Below, one piece after another: positions 25,737 through 35,161 of a stretch of 64,000 nt of DNA (positions are counted from its first letter, which is position 1; every line of letters begins with the position of its first letter). The notes below the pieces were generated by a model, which had not been told where the DNA came from, searched no databases, and saw only the letters and a program-made list of their open reading frames with translations. Origin of the DNA: an uncultured Kangiella sp. (GTDB lineage: Bacteria > Pseudomonadota > Gammaproteobacteria > Enterobacterales > Kangiellaceae); NCBI GenBank assembly GCA_947498625.1, contig CANMKR010000001.1:488090-552089 (forward strand). Reading direction: 5' to 3'. The translations under genes were made by a program, and so were the position numbers.

Positions 25737-27941
25737 TTGACTATGCTAAAAAATATTTCTGCCGCTGATATCCCAACATTGCCACAATCAGACTCTGCTG
25801 AACAACAAAAACAAAGAGCCTTTGATCTTTCCTTGGCGAAAACTTCTTACAATTATATGTTCAGTTATTTGGAACCTATTCCCATTTCAGCAGACTTGCC
25901 AAAAGGGGAGGGGTTTAACTTAGCCTATGAAGCAAAAGTTTTGAAAGTGTTTTTGCCTTTAGTGGAGAATTTTAAAAATGTGGTTATTAATTTATTAAAA
26001 AAAGAATTGATAGATGATTTGCCGACTCATGCATTATCTTCGGTTAAAGCAGTAGAAGAAGCCTATGAGCAGTTAAAGAAAGATAAAGAAAGCTCTAATC
26101 CTTTAAATATCATCACGGAAATTAAAGATATTAAAGAGCTGTTGCATGCTCTATCAAAAGTCCCAAAGGAACTTGAAATCGCCATTAAAGGCTTGTCGCG
26201 ATTGCCTGAAGATTTGCTAGTCATGGTTCAAGGGTTTGGCAAAATTTTTAAAGAGTTTGAAAAGGAAGGCTTTACTGCGTTTCTGAAAAATACGCTATAT
26301 GACTTATTGGACACTAGTCAGGGGCGTGATTATTTGAATGCTAAAAGCATTAAAGATTATGCGGATATTTTGAGTGAACTTTCAACGCCTGAAAATTTGC
26401 AGCTAGAACAAAAGCCTTGGATGATTAAAGATCCAACAATAGATTCAACGCACGATATTACTCAGCAGGACTGGTACTTTGGTTATTTGCAAATCGCTGG
26501 GTTTAATACGACCAATTTAGTGGGGGTTACTTCTGAGTCATCAGAATCGAAAAAGACATTATTACTAGCCGATTTATTGTCGAAAATGCCACTAACGGAC
26601 GAAATCTTAAAGTCAGTCACTGGCGACAGTTCGTTAAATCTGAAAGATGTGGTTGATAACGGCTTACTATTTGCTTGCGACTATTCTCAGTTTGAGGGAG
26701 TTGAGGGTAGTGAGTTACACGATTTGAAACGATACCCTGCGGCGCCTATTGCAATATTTTATTGGAATAGTAATCCGCCTGCAGGCTATCCAAGTGGCGG
26801 TGCTATGCAGCCAATTGCGATTCAGCTGGGTCAAACTCATGATGCTGAAGATTACCCCATATTCACACCAAACGATTGTAGCAATGGCAACGATGCTAAT
26901 GGTGTTAAATGGCAAATCGCTAAACTTATTGTGCAAAATACTTGCGCCATTCAACATGAAACGGTTGCGCATTTAGGTGCATGTCACTTGGTTATCGAAC
27001 CGATGGTGGTGGCTGCTAATCGTCAATTAGCTCAAAGTCACCCGCTCATGGTGTTATTAAAACCACATTTCAGATTCACTTTAGAAATTAATAATGGTGC
27101 CATTCATAGTTTAATAGTTCCTGGCGGAGTGGTGGCGTCAGTTTTATCCACCAGCATTCAAAGTAGTGGTGATCTGATAGTTAAAGCGAATGACATTTGG
27201 CGTTTTGATGAGCAGAATCCCGAACTCTTATTTAAAGAGCGTGGTGTTTCTGAAGATAGATTGCCTAATTATCCATTTCGAGAAGACACGCTTGAGTTAT
27301 GGCAAGCCATCAAGAAATATGTGAGGAATTATCTTGAGCTTTACTATCGCGGCACTAATGATGTCGAGCGCTCTAAAGTGGTTCAGCAAGATTATGAACT
27401 GCAAAATTGGGTGAATGAAATGACAAACCCAAAATATGCTTCAGTAAAAGGAATGGATGGTTTAAATAAAACAGGTGATCCGAGTAAGCCATATGCGATA
27501 GAGGATTTTGCCTATTTAGTGGAAATGGTTGCTTTGATTATTTACACCGCTAGCGCGCAGCATGCTTCGGTGAATTATGCTCAATATCCTTTGATGTCTT
27601 ATATTCCAAGCGTAACAGGAACCATTTACCAACCGGCTCCAAATAAATCGCAAGATTTAGAGCCTGAGTCATTTTTGGATTGGTTGCCGCCACTTGATGT
27701 GGCTTTATATCAAGCTTCGTTTGGTTATTTACTAACAGAAGTCCAGTACGACGTATTGGGCTACTATAGCGATAATCCAAGACAGCCTTATTTTGCAGAC
27801 CCAAGATTAGGCAAAGTCGTCAGCGAGTTCCAATTTGAGTTAAAAGATATCGAACTGAAGATCCATAGACGTAATGAGCAAAGGCCATTTCCTTATTTGT
27901 GCCAACTACCGTCGCTAATTCCGAATAGTATTAGCATCTAA
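25737..27941 (+). CDS. Bacterial lipoxygenase
   Basis: 734 residues. All five iron ligands are recognisable: H407 and H412 in QHETVAHLGACH, H609 and N613 in AQHASVNYAQY, and the C-terminal Ile734. The LLKPHFRFT segment after the first His pair is also typical. There is no N-terminal PLAT domain; instead a helical region of about 230 residues, as in other bacterial lipoxygenases. I see no signal peptide. The enzyme should dioxygenate polyunsaturated fatty acids to hydroperoxides. The start is TTG at 25737 because AAGGA is 9 bases upstream; the ATG two codons later would have a 15-base gap. Confidence 0.93.
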   Translation: MTMLKNISAADIPTLPQSDSAEQQKQRAFDLSLAKTSYNYMFSYLEPIPISADLPKGEGFNLAYEAKVLKVFLPLVENFKNVVINLLKKELIDDLPTHALSSVKAVEEAYEQLKKDKESSNPLNIITEIKDIKELLHALSKVPKELEIAIKGLSRLPEDLLVMVQGFGKIFKEFEKEGFTAFLKNTLYDLLDTSQGRDYLNAKSIKDYADILSELSTPENLQLEQKPWMIKDPTIDSTHDITQQDWYFGYLQIAGFNTTNLVGVTSESSESKKTLLLADLLSKMPLTDEILKSVTGDSSLNLKDVVDNGLLFACDYSQFEGVEGSELHDLKRYPAAPIAIFYWNSNPPAGYPSGGAMQPIAIQLGQTHDAEDYPIFTPNDCSNGNDANGVKWQIAKLIVQNTCAIQHETVAHLGACHLVIEPMVVAANRQLAQSHPLMVLLKPHFRFTLEINNGAIHSLIVPGGVVASVLSTSIQSSGDLIVKANDIWRFDEQNPELLFKERGVSEDRLPNYPFREDTLELWQAIKKYVRNYLELYYRGTNDVERSKVVQQDYELQNWVNEMTNPKYASVKGMDGLNKTGDPSKPYAIEDFAYLVEMVALIIYTASAQHASVNYAQYPLMSYIPSVTGTIYQPAPNKSQDLEPESFLDWLPPLDVALYQASFGYLLTEVQYDVLGYYSDNPRQPYFADPRLGKVVSEFQFELKDIELKIHRRNEQRPFPYLCQLPSLIPNSISI

Positions 27942-27986
27942 ATCAGTATAATATGTGACTAGTGTGGGGTGGATATAGAATAAAGC

Positions 27987-29837
27987 ATGGGCTTGCGAAG
28001 TCGTATAAAACTGCAAAATACAAATCTTTTGTGGCTAACATTGCTGCTTTTAGTGGCAATGTTAGCGCTTGCCTTACCTAAAGCTAATGCCTACGACTCT
28101 ACTCCAAAAGCTCCAGCTATTGATCTTCAAGACATTGAAGATGGTCAGTCTACTGGCGACAAATTTATTTATTTTTATGACTCCAGTCGTGAACTGTCTT
28201 TGCAGCAAGCTTTAAGCTCAAACTTATGGGAAATCGCCCCCGATAGCCGTAACAATCGAGGCTTTACAGCTGATGCGGTTTGGATGAAATTTCGATTAAA
28301 AAACTCCAGTAATCAAATTAAAAATATTGTTCTAGAGTACGCCGATCCAGCGATCAAAACCTTAGATATCTATTATCAGTTTTCTAATAGCAGCAGCTTT
28401 GAACAGCAAAATTTCACCTACAGTAAACCTAGCAAAGAAAGGCCTGTTTCGTTTTATCGTCCAGCGTTTGCCATAGAGATCCCTGCTAATCAGACTGTCG
28501 AAGTCGTTTTGAGGCTGTTCCCTGGTGATGACTTGCCAATGCATTTGTTTACTGAAATGTTTATCTGGGATGAAAAGCCCTTCTACAAATCTACCCATAT
28601 AGAATTAATATTATTAAGTGTTTTGCTGTGTATAGAAATATTTATGGGGATTGCAACCTTACTGATGTTTTTCTCAACCAAAGATAAAGTATTTTTATAC
28701 TATAGCATCTTTGCCTTTTCAGCCGCCTCCTTATTTGCGGCCTTTAGTGGTCTATGGCCTTATTTTGTAGCAACTGAGAAGTACGAGCTTTGGATGGTGG
28801 TTTTTCAAATTAGTATTTGTCAAATTGCTGCTATTGTTTTTGTACAATACTTTCTTAAAACCAAAAAACATATGCCCGTCATGCATAATTTGCTTACGGC
28901 AACTATTTTGATTTGTGTTATTGGGGCTATTTTAAATTTAATGGGTTATCCCTATATTTCTCGGGTGATAATCGATTTTACGGCTATTGGTTATTTTATT
29001 TTAATACCGATAGGCATTTATTCGCATAAAAAAGGTGTTCCTCATTCGATCCTTTTTACTTCCAGTTGGATTGTATTTATTGTCGGCATGGTTTTGGCAT
29101 CAGCTAGATTGCGTGGTTATATTCCAGATTCTTTTGTGGCTCAATGGTCAATATTTTATGGCGGCTTTGTCGAAATATTTTTATTGGCATCTATTTTATT
29201 TTTTCGTTTTAGAGATCTGCAAAAAGAAAAGCTGGAAGTTGAGCGTAGTTATCGCTTGCACTTAGAAGAAGCAGCTGAAAACTTAAAAAAAGAAGTAGAA
29301 GAAAAAACCAAGCAATTACAAGAGGCGAAACGAAAAGCAGAAAAAGATGCTCGGATTGATATGCTGACGCAACTGACAAACCGCAGAGCATTCACTGAGT
29401 TAGCTAGTGACTATATTGCGCGAGCCACTAAAATCCAGAATACCACTTTGTATTTGGCAATGATTGATATCGATCATTTTAAATCGATTAATGATAATTT
29501 TGGTCATGCTGCTGGCGATAAAGTGTTAAAAGAAATCGCTCATACTTTTACTTCTCATGTGCGCAATCCTGATCTGGTTTCGCGCATAGGTGGTGAAGAG
29601 TTTTGTATTATTATAGAAGCGCAAAACGAACAAGAAGCTTTAGCTTTTGCTGAACGTTTGCGACTCTCAGTTGAGCAAATGCAAGTCCAATACGAAGATA
29701 AAACGATTTCCGTTACCATTTCAATTGGACTGTCTCCTTGGTCAATCGAGCTCTCACTCGATCGCTTGATGAGCACTGCTGATATTGCTTTATATAAAGC
29801 AAAAAACAATGGCCGTAACCAGGTCCAGATAAAATAA
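27987..29837 (+). CDS. 7TMR-DISM diguanylate cyclase
   Basis: 616 residues. A signal-like hydrophobic N-terminus (13-35) precedes a periplasmic 7TMR-DISMED2-type domain (about 45-190). Seven transmembrane helices follow (about 205-405), then a coiled coil (410-455) and a GGDEF domain (about 455-615). The active site is GGEEF (535-539) with an RxxD feedback site (RNPD, 526-529), so it is probably active. DISMED2 domains resemble carbohydrate-binding folds and sense extracellular ligands. It lies 45 bases after the lipoxygenase gene with no terminator between, so they may be cotranscribed. Confidence 0.93.
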   Translation: MGLRSRIKLQNTNLLWLTLLLLVAMLALALPKANAYDSTPKAPAIDLQDIEDGQSTGDKFIYFYDSSRELSLQQALSSNLWEIAPDSRNNRGFTADAVWMKFRLKNSSNQIKNIVLEYADPAIKTLDIYYQFSNSSSFEQQNFTYSKPSKERPVSFYRPAFAIEIPANQTVEVVLRLFPGDDLPMHLFTEMFIWDEKPFYKSTHIELILLSVLLCIEIFMGIATLLMFFSTKDKVFLYYSIFAFSAASLFAAFSGLWPYFVATEKYELWMVVFQISICQIAAIVFVQYFLKTKKHMPVMHNLLTATILICVIGAILNLMGYPYISRVIIDFTAIGYFILIPIGIYSHKKGVPHSILFTSSWIVFIVGMVLASARLRGYIPDSFVAQWSIFYGGFVEIFLLASILFFRFRDLQKEKLEVERSYRLHLEEAAENLKKEVEEKTKQLQEAKRKAEKDARIDMLTQLTNRRAFTELASDYIARATKIQNTTLYLAMIDIDHFKSINDNFGHAAGDKVLKEIAHTFTSHVRNPDLVSRIGGEEFCIIIEAQNEQEALAFAERLRLSVEQMQVQYEDKTISVTISIGLSPWSIELSLDRLMSTADIALYKAKNNGRNQVQIK

Positions 29838-29868
29838 TTATAGATCTCTTTAATTATTCACTTTTCTG

Positions 29869-30201
29869 CTAACTTTCTTCAATAATCACCGCGGTACCAA
29901 AAGCTAACAATTCAGCAGCACCTTGCGAGACCATGGAAGTCGTAAAGCGAGCACCAATAATAGCATTGGCACCAAGCATTTGAGCTTCTTCGGCCATCCG
30001 ATCGATAGCTTGTTCTCGGCTTTCCGCCATCAATTTGGTGTACTCCATAATTTCTCCGCCAACTATATTTCTTAGGCCTGCAAGAATATCTCTCCCAAGA
30101 TGCCGCGCTCTCACTGCATTTCCTCTTACTAGGCCAACAACTTTAACAATATTATGGTTGGGGATTTGTTCTAACGTAAAAACTTGGATGTCGGATTTCA
30201 T
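29869..30201 (-). CDS. YbjQ/UPF0145-family protein
   Basis: 110 residues matching the YbjQ family from IPNHNIVKVVGLVRGNAVRARH to GANAIIGARFTTSMVSQGAAELLAFGTAV. Members form pentamers and are often called heavy-metal-binding, but evidence for a metal role is thin. The start overlaps the anti-sigma stop by 4 bases, so this is the third gene of an ECF sigma operon and may be part of its response or feedback. Confidence 0.88.
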   Translation of the reverse strand: MKSDIQVFTLEQIPNHNIVKVVGLVRGNAVRARHLGRDILAGLRNIVGGEIMEYTKLMAESREQAIDRMAEEAQMLGANAIIGARFTTSMVSQGAAELLAFGTAVIIEES

Positions 30202-30635
30202 AGTTGCACCTTCTTATATTTATCAGTTTTTTTGGCTATTAGCCTTTGTCTTAATACGGAAATGAATAAGGCTAATGCGCCGGCTTCAATGGTGAATACC
30301 AATAATTTAATGATAACAGGCACCTCTTCGGAAAAGAAAAAAGTAAATGCTTGGAATATCATTAATCCAGCTAAGCCTACAATTAGTAGAAACCAGCCTA
30401 TCGCCGAAAAATTTCGGGCAACGGGTTCTTGTAGCAGCTGCTGAATTTTTTCAGCTTCAGTTGTGGGGTAATTAAGCTGTGAGGTTGCTTGTTTTATGGT
30501 TTGTAAATCTTGATAGATGGCTCTGCAGCTGGCACAAGATTCAAGATGAACTCTTACCATTTGGCTATCTTGTTGCGTCAGTTCGTTATCGAGATAGCCG
30601 CTAATTAACTCTTGAGTTTTATCACAAAGTTTCAT
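30198..30635 (-). CDS. Putative zinc-finger anti-sigma factor, membrane-bound
   Basis: 145 residues. The N-terminal anti-sigma domain carries the zinc motif HxxxCxxC (H30, C34, C37), as in ZAS-type factors. Two hydrophobic helices follow at about 74-96 and 103-126, so it is likely anchored in the inner membrane with a cytosolic sigma-binding domain and almost no periplasmic part. It overlaps the sigma gene by 14 bases. Release of the sigma factor could follow zinc or redox change, or proteolysis. Confidence 0.85.
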   Translation of the reverse strand: MKLCDKTQELISGYLDNELTQQDSQMVRVHLESCASCRAIYQDLQTIKQATSQLNYPTTEAEKIQQLLQEPVARNFSAIGWFLLIVGLAGLMIFQAFTFFFSEEVPVIIKLLVFTIEAGALALFISVLRQRLIAKKTDKYKKVQL

Positions 30636-31167
30636 GTTCGACCTCTTGTTTAACTTTTGTGGCTTCGTTTGATTGCTGTTTCAGGAGCAGCGCTCTTAAT
30701 GCCAGTCGTGCGCGATGCAATCGAGACATAACGGTACCTTTTGGTATTGATAAAATCTCAGCGATATCGTCGTAAGTACTATGATGATAGTCTCGCAGGA
30801 CAACAATCTCTTTGTGCGCTATGGGTAACTTCGCGAGTGCCTTGTTCAACCTATCTTGTAGTTGAGCTTGTTCAAGCTGTAACTCAGGTGATTCACTGTT
30901 ACTAGTCTTGCCAAAATCATTTTCGGACTCGTAACTAACAAACCTAGCTTGCTCGCGTATTTTATCAATGGCTCCGTTGCGAACTACTCGATACAACCAT
31001 TTTTGTAAATCGACTCCAGCAGCGGGCGCGCTAGGATGTGATAGTGCTTTCACTACACTGGTCTGCACTAGATCTTCCGCATCCGATTGGTTGCCTAAGA
31101 TTTGTTTGGCAAATATCAATGCTTTTTCAGTCGATGTTAATAAGTCTTGCGAGTAATTCTGACTCAC
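30622..31167 (-). CDS. ECF-family RNA polymerase sigma factor
   Basis: 181 residues. Region 2 spans about 15-80 (QSDAEDLVQTSVVKAL and KWLYRVVRNGAIDKIREQ) and region 4 about 105-165 (helix-turn-helix YDDIAEILSIPKGTVMSRLHRARLAL). The linker between is Glu/Ser rich. It directs transcription of a stress regulon and is usually held by the anti-sigma factor encoded next. It heads a three-gene operon with the anti-sigma and YbjQ genes. I could not name its target promoter. Confidence 0.92.
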   Translation of the reverse strand: MSQNYSQDLLTSTEKALIFAKQILGNQSDAEDLVQTSVVKALSHPSAPAAGVDLQKWLYRVVRNGAIDKIREQARFVSYESENDFGKTSNSESPELQLEQAQLQDRLNKALAKLPIAHKEIVVLRDYHHSTYDDIAEILSIPKGTVMSRLHRARLALRALLLKQQSNEATKVKQEVEHETL

Positions 31168-31262
31168 TGACTACTCCAGTTTTGTTTGTCTCAATAGATT
31201 AACGGTAGAGTTATTGTTTTATTCCATCTAGTTCTTAGTTATAGCAGAAATTTGTAAAATAA

Positions 31263-31287
31263 AAAAAGCGACAGATTGTCGCTTTTT
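31263..31287. terminator. Terminator downstream of mrcA
   Basis: Stem AAAAAGCGACA (31263-31273) with TGTCGCTTTTT (31277-31287), loop GAT. It is oriented to end minus-strand mrcA transcripts before the sigma operon. Confidence 0.8.
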
Positions 31288-31322
31288 GAAGTTATGAAAA
31301 CTTGCTCTGAAATTATGTGGCT

Positions 31323-33854
31323 TTAAAATATAGAGCCTTCCTCAGTTGAGTCATCGGTCTCTTCCTCGTCAAAAGGCGAATCAATCAAAACTTCAGGGAT
31401 TAAGTTATTATCTGCTTGAGCAACTTCGCTTGGCACATTGTCATCGCGAAAATATTCGAAAATGCCATTAGTTTGGCCAATCGCAGCTAGCTTGCCTGTT
31501 GCCGGATCAATTTTTGCTGATACCACGCCTGGTGGTTGAATGATGTGCTTTTCAGTGCTGCCAGCTAGTACTTGTTCCATAAATGCAGCCCAAATAGGCA
31601 ATGCTGCTTTACCGCCATATTCGAATTTTCCTAGACTACGTCGATGGTCCGAAAAACCCATCCAAGCCGAACCTACCAACTCGCTATTAAAACCTGAAAA
31701 CCAAGCATCCTTATAATCGTTAGCCGTACCTGTTTTGCCAGCAAGGTCGCTGCGTTTTAACAAAGAGCTTTGACGGCGCTTTAAGGTAGTAGTAGCAGTG
31801 CCACTTTTAATAACGTCTTTCATCATATCATAAATAATAAAAGCATCACGTGGGTCCATAACTAACTGCGCAATTTGCTCTTCAGCCACCGGTAATTCAG
31901 GATAATTGCGAATTTCAGGAGAAGGTGTATCGGCATTTAATTGGCGATCAATGATTAGTTGTTCGCACTCTTTGCAAACTATTTTAGGACTAGTTTCAAA
32001 AAGGACATCGCCTTCGGAGGTTCGCACTTCTTTGATAAAATAAGGCTCTACTTGATAGCCACCATTGGCAAGAACTGCATAGGCCATGGCCATTTCCATA
32101 GGGGTAAAACTTGCAGTTCCTAAAGCCAAAGATTGGTAGGGATCCATGTGCTCATCAGGCAATCCAACTTTGACTAAATATTGTTCTGCATAATCTGCGC
32201 CAATAGCATCGATGAGTCGTGTGGATATGGTATTGATTGAGCGCTTTAGACCCACTCTTAAACGAGTAGGACCATTATATTTTAAGTTGTCATTTTGTGG
32301 TCGCCATACTTCGTCAATCGCTTCATTAACCTTAATAAATGGCGCGTCATTAACTAGGCTTGCTGGAGTAAAGCCTTTGTTTAATGCGGCAGCATAAATA
32401 AAAGGTTTAATATTTGAGCCAGGTTGGCGGCGTGCTTGGGTGACTAAGTTAAACTTGTTAGAAAGATAATCGAAACCACCTACTAAAGCCGTTACTGCTC
32501 CATCTTTTGGTTTCAAGGCGACAAATCCAGAAACCGCTTCGGGCACTTGGCTCAGTTGCCATTGATGTTCTGCAATAAGATTGCCCTTTTTATCAAGCTT
32601 GGGGCCAGCATCAATGATTCGAATTAAACTGCCAACAGCAACAATCTCACTGGCTTTTTTGGGTTTATCGCCGATTTTGGTATCAGATATAAACTTTGCA
32701 GCCCAATCGAGCCCTGACCAATCAATACTGATGATTTCCAGTTTTGAATTAATCACCTCAATGGACTGTTCACTTACTTGTGTCACAATGGCTGGTTCAA
32801 GGCCTCCAATTGAAGGTGTCGAGCTAAGTAGGGTAGTGAGTGCTTGCTTATCTTCCTGGTCAAAATTCTCAATGACTAGCTCGGGCCCTTTGTATCCATG
32901 ACGGCGATCATAATCCAGTAAACCTTGTCTTAAAGCTTGGGTGGCTGCTATTTGCTGTTTAGATTCAATGGTGGTATAGATTTCCAAGCCTTGAGTATAA
33001 GCTTGCTCTCGTCCAAAACGATTTAGTGTATCCAGGCGAACCATCTCGGCCACATAAGGTGCATTTAAGTCTAAATCTGCAGTATGTTTGGTGGCGGTTA
33101 GTGGCGTCTCCAGCGCTAGCTGGTAAGCGTCTTCAGTAATATAATTTTCTGAGAGCATGCGGCTAAGAACCAGGTTACGGCGATTGAGCGCGCGCTCTGG
33201 ATTTGAAATCGGGTTATAAGCCGATTCGCCTTTTAATAAACCCGCCATCATAGCGGCTTGCGGTAGATCAAGCTCAGTCACATCTTTGCCGTAATAAACT
33301 TGGGCTGCCGCGCCTAAACCATAAGCTCTATGGCTAAAGTGAACTTTATTAGTATAAAGTTCTAAAATCTCGTCTTTACTCAGCTCTTGTTCCATTTTCA
33401 GCGCTAAAAACATCTCAATAAGTTTACGCTGTAAACGCTTATCACGATTTAAGAACATGTTGCGAGCGGTTTGCATGGTCAAGGTGCTAGCACCTTCAGT
33501 GGCTTCTTGAGTCGTCAGTGCAACCTTGATAACCCTTAGAATACCGAGTAAATCAACCCCTGAATGTTCTCTAAAACGCTTATCTTCAGTTGCAATTAAA
33601 GCATTGACAAAATTTTCTGGGACTTGCTCAAGTGTCACTGGAATGCGTCTGACATCACCAAATTCGCCAATTAATTTTTTATCGGCGGTAAAAATTCGCA
33701 TGGGGGTCTGTAACTGAATATTTTTTAATGAAGCGATAGTTGGCAGTTGTGGCGCTGAGTAGAGATATGCGCCTAAAACTATCATAACACCAAATATTGT
33801 GAGTAAACTCACAAATAAGGTGATTTTCTTCAATATGTAGATGGTAATTTTCAT
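31323..33854 (-). CDS. mrcA: Penicillin-binding protein 1A
   Basis: 843 residues, a bifunctional class A PBP. A signal anchor is at about 10-32. The GT51 glycosyltransferase domain has catalytic Glu90 in ATEDKRFREHSGVD. An OB-like insert lies at about 315-435. The transpeptidase domain has S480 in SNIKPF, SIN at 539-541 and KTGT at 707-710. It builds and cross-links peptidoglycan in the periplasm. It is divergent from pilM, the conserved gammaproteobacterial arrangement. Confidence 0.97.
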   Translation of the reverse strand: MKITIYILKKITLFVSLLTIFGVMIVLGAYLYSAPQLPTIASLKNIQLQTPMRIFTADKKLIGEFGDVRRIPVTLEQVPENFVNALIATEDKRFREHSGVDLLGILRVIKVALTTQEATEGASTLTMQTARNMFLNRDKRLQRKLIEMFLALKMEQELSKDEILELYTNKVHFSHRAYGLGAAAQVYYGKDVTELDLPQAAMMAGLLKGESAYNPISNPERALNRRNLVLSRMLSENYITEDAYQLALETPLTATKHTADLDLNAPYVAEMVRLDTLNRFGREQAYTQGLEIYTTIESKQQIAATQALRQGLLDYDRRHGYKGPELVIENFDQEDKQALTTLLSSTPSIGGLEPAIVTQVSEQSIEVINSKLEIISIDWSGLDWAAKFISDTKIGDKPKKASEIVAVGSLIRIIDAGPKLDKKGNLIAEHQWQLSQVPEAVSGFVALKPKDGAVTALVGGFDYLSNKFNLVTQARRQPGSNIKPFIYAAALNKGFTPASLVNDAPFIKVNEAIDEVWRPQNDNLKYNGPTRLRVGLKRSINTISTRLIDAIGADYAEQYLVKVGLPDEHMDPYQSLALGTASFTPMEMAMAYAVLANGGYQVEPYFIKEVRTSEGDVLFETSPKIVCKECEQLIIDRQLNADTPSPEIRNYPELPVAEEQIAQLVMDPRDAFIIYDMMKDVIKSGTATTTLKRRQSSLLKRSDLAGKTGTANDYKDAWFSGFNSELVGSAWMGFSDHRRSLGKFEYGGKAALPIWAAFMEQVLAGSTEKHIIQPPGVVSAKIDPATGKLAAIGQTNGIFEYFRDDNVPSEVAQADNNLIPEVLIDSPFDEEETDDSTEEGSIF

Positions 33855-34093
33855 AAAAAGAATTAAGGTGACCGTTCGACAGGAAATCTCAAAGTGGTTA
33901 CCAGTATACCTTTTTGTAAAAAAAAGGCTGAATTTTTTTGTAAATTATAGTAAATATAGTATCTTAGAGACGTTAGTTAAGAAAAAAGTTTAACTTTATA
34001 CCAATTAAAAAGTTTATCTTTTGGCACTGAAGCGCTAATATTAGGCTTATAAAGGGAAGTTAACGAACCACATAAAGAAGAGGCATAGGATTT
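33855..34093. promoter_or_regulatory. Divergent mrcA/pilM intergenic region
   Basis: 239 bases, strongly A+T-rich, with A8 and T7 runs near 33917-33940. It must hold promoters for mrcA and the pilMNOPQ operon. I could not settle on hexamers for either. Confidence 0.5.
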
Positions 34094-35161
34094 ATGGTTC
34101 TGGGGTTATTTCAAAAAAAACAGGTACCTGTAGTTGGTATCGACATCAGCTCCACCGCAGTTAAGGTGTTGCAGCTAGGCAAAGTAGGCAATCGTTATCG
34201 TGTAGACCGCTATGCGGTTGAGCCTTTACCTCAAGGCGCAGTTGTAGAGCGAGACATTCGTGATACAGAAGCCGTTGGTAACGCCATCAAAAAAGCCGTT
34301 CAAAAAGCTAGAGCTAATACAAAATATGCCGCGGTAGCCGTTTCGGGCTCAGCCGTGATAACGCGATCTATCCAAATGGAAAAAGGGTTGGATGATGAAG
34401 CGATGGAAGATCAAATTCGCATCGAAGCCGATCAATATATTCCTTATCCTCTAGAAGAAGTTAATATGGACTTCCGTGTGTTAGGTGACTCGGCGTCAGC
34501 TGATAATATGGTTGATGTTTTATTGGCCGCTTCGCGAAGTAGTAACGTAGATTCTCGAGTAGAAGCATTAGAAGATGCTGATTTAGTGGCTAAAGTTGTC
34601 GATATTGAGGCCTATGCAATTGAGAGAGCATATCAACTAACAAAGAAGAAAACGGTAGAGCATATCGAGAATTCAGTGGTCGCGATTATTGATATTGGCG
34701 CAACCATTACCAGTTTGAACGTTCTTCAAAATGGTCAGGTAATTTATAACCGTGAGCAATTATTCGGTGGCAATCAATTAACCGAAGAAATTCAAAGTCG
34801 TTATGGTCTTTCTTATCAAGAAGCCGGCTTAGCTAAAAAGCAAGGCAGTTTACCCGATGATTATGAAGCGGAAATTTTAATTCCATTTGCTGAAATTATT
34901 ACTCAACAAGTAGGACGCGCACTTCAATTCTTCTTCTCTGCCAGTGAATTTAATAGTGTCAATGAGATCATTTTGGCTGGCGGTTGTGCTTCAATCAATG
35001 GATTGGACATGATGATTCAAGAGCATTTAGGTACACCAACCCGTGTCGCAAATCCATTTGCAGAAATGTCCATTTCTTCGCATGTTAATACACAGGCGTT
35101 GAGCTCGGATGCTCCTGCAATGATGATTAGTTGCGGGCTTGCACTAAGGAGTTTCGATTAA
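34094..35161 (+). CDS. pilM: Type IV pilus inner-membrane platform protein PilM
   Basis: 355 residues, actin-like ATPase fold (FtsA relative). The N-terminal segment VVGIDISSTAVKVLQL and IDIGATITSLNVL are the phosphate loops; ILAGGCASINGL is the adenosine-binding loop. It is cytosolic and binds the PilN N-terminus to link the motor complex to the PilNO subcomplex. First gene of pilMNOPQ; its stop overlaps the pilN start by one base. Confidence 0.96.
   Translation: MVLGLFQKKQVPVVGIDISSTAVKVLQLGKVGNRYRVDRYAVEPLPQGAVVERDIRDTEAVGNAIKKAVQKARANTKYAAVAVSGSAVITRSIQMEKGLDDEAMEDQIRIEADQYIPYPLEEVNMDFRVLGDSASADNMVDVLLAASRSSNVDSRVEALEDADLVAKVVDIEAYAIERAYQLTKKKTVEHIENSVVAIIDIGATITSLNVLQNGQVIYNREQLFGGNQLTEEIQSRYGLSYQEAGLAKKQGSLPDDYEAEILIPFAEIITQQVGRALQFFFSASEFNSVNEIILAGGCASINGLDMMIQEHLGTPTRVANPFAEMSISSHVNTQALSSDAPAMMISCGLALRSFD

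Noticed and set aside
30622-30635. Possible frameshift fusion between sigma and anti-sigma frames
   Set aside because: A 14-base overlap is common in sigma/anti-sigma pairs, and both proteins are complete at their ends.
34018-34045. TTGGCAC upstream of pilM as a sigma-54 promoter
   Set aside because: The GG to GC spacing is nine rather than ten, and the downstream TTGC element is absent.
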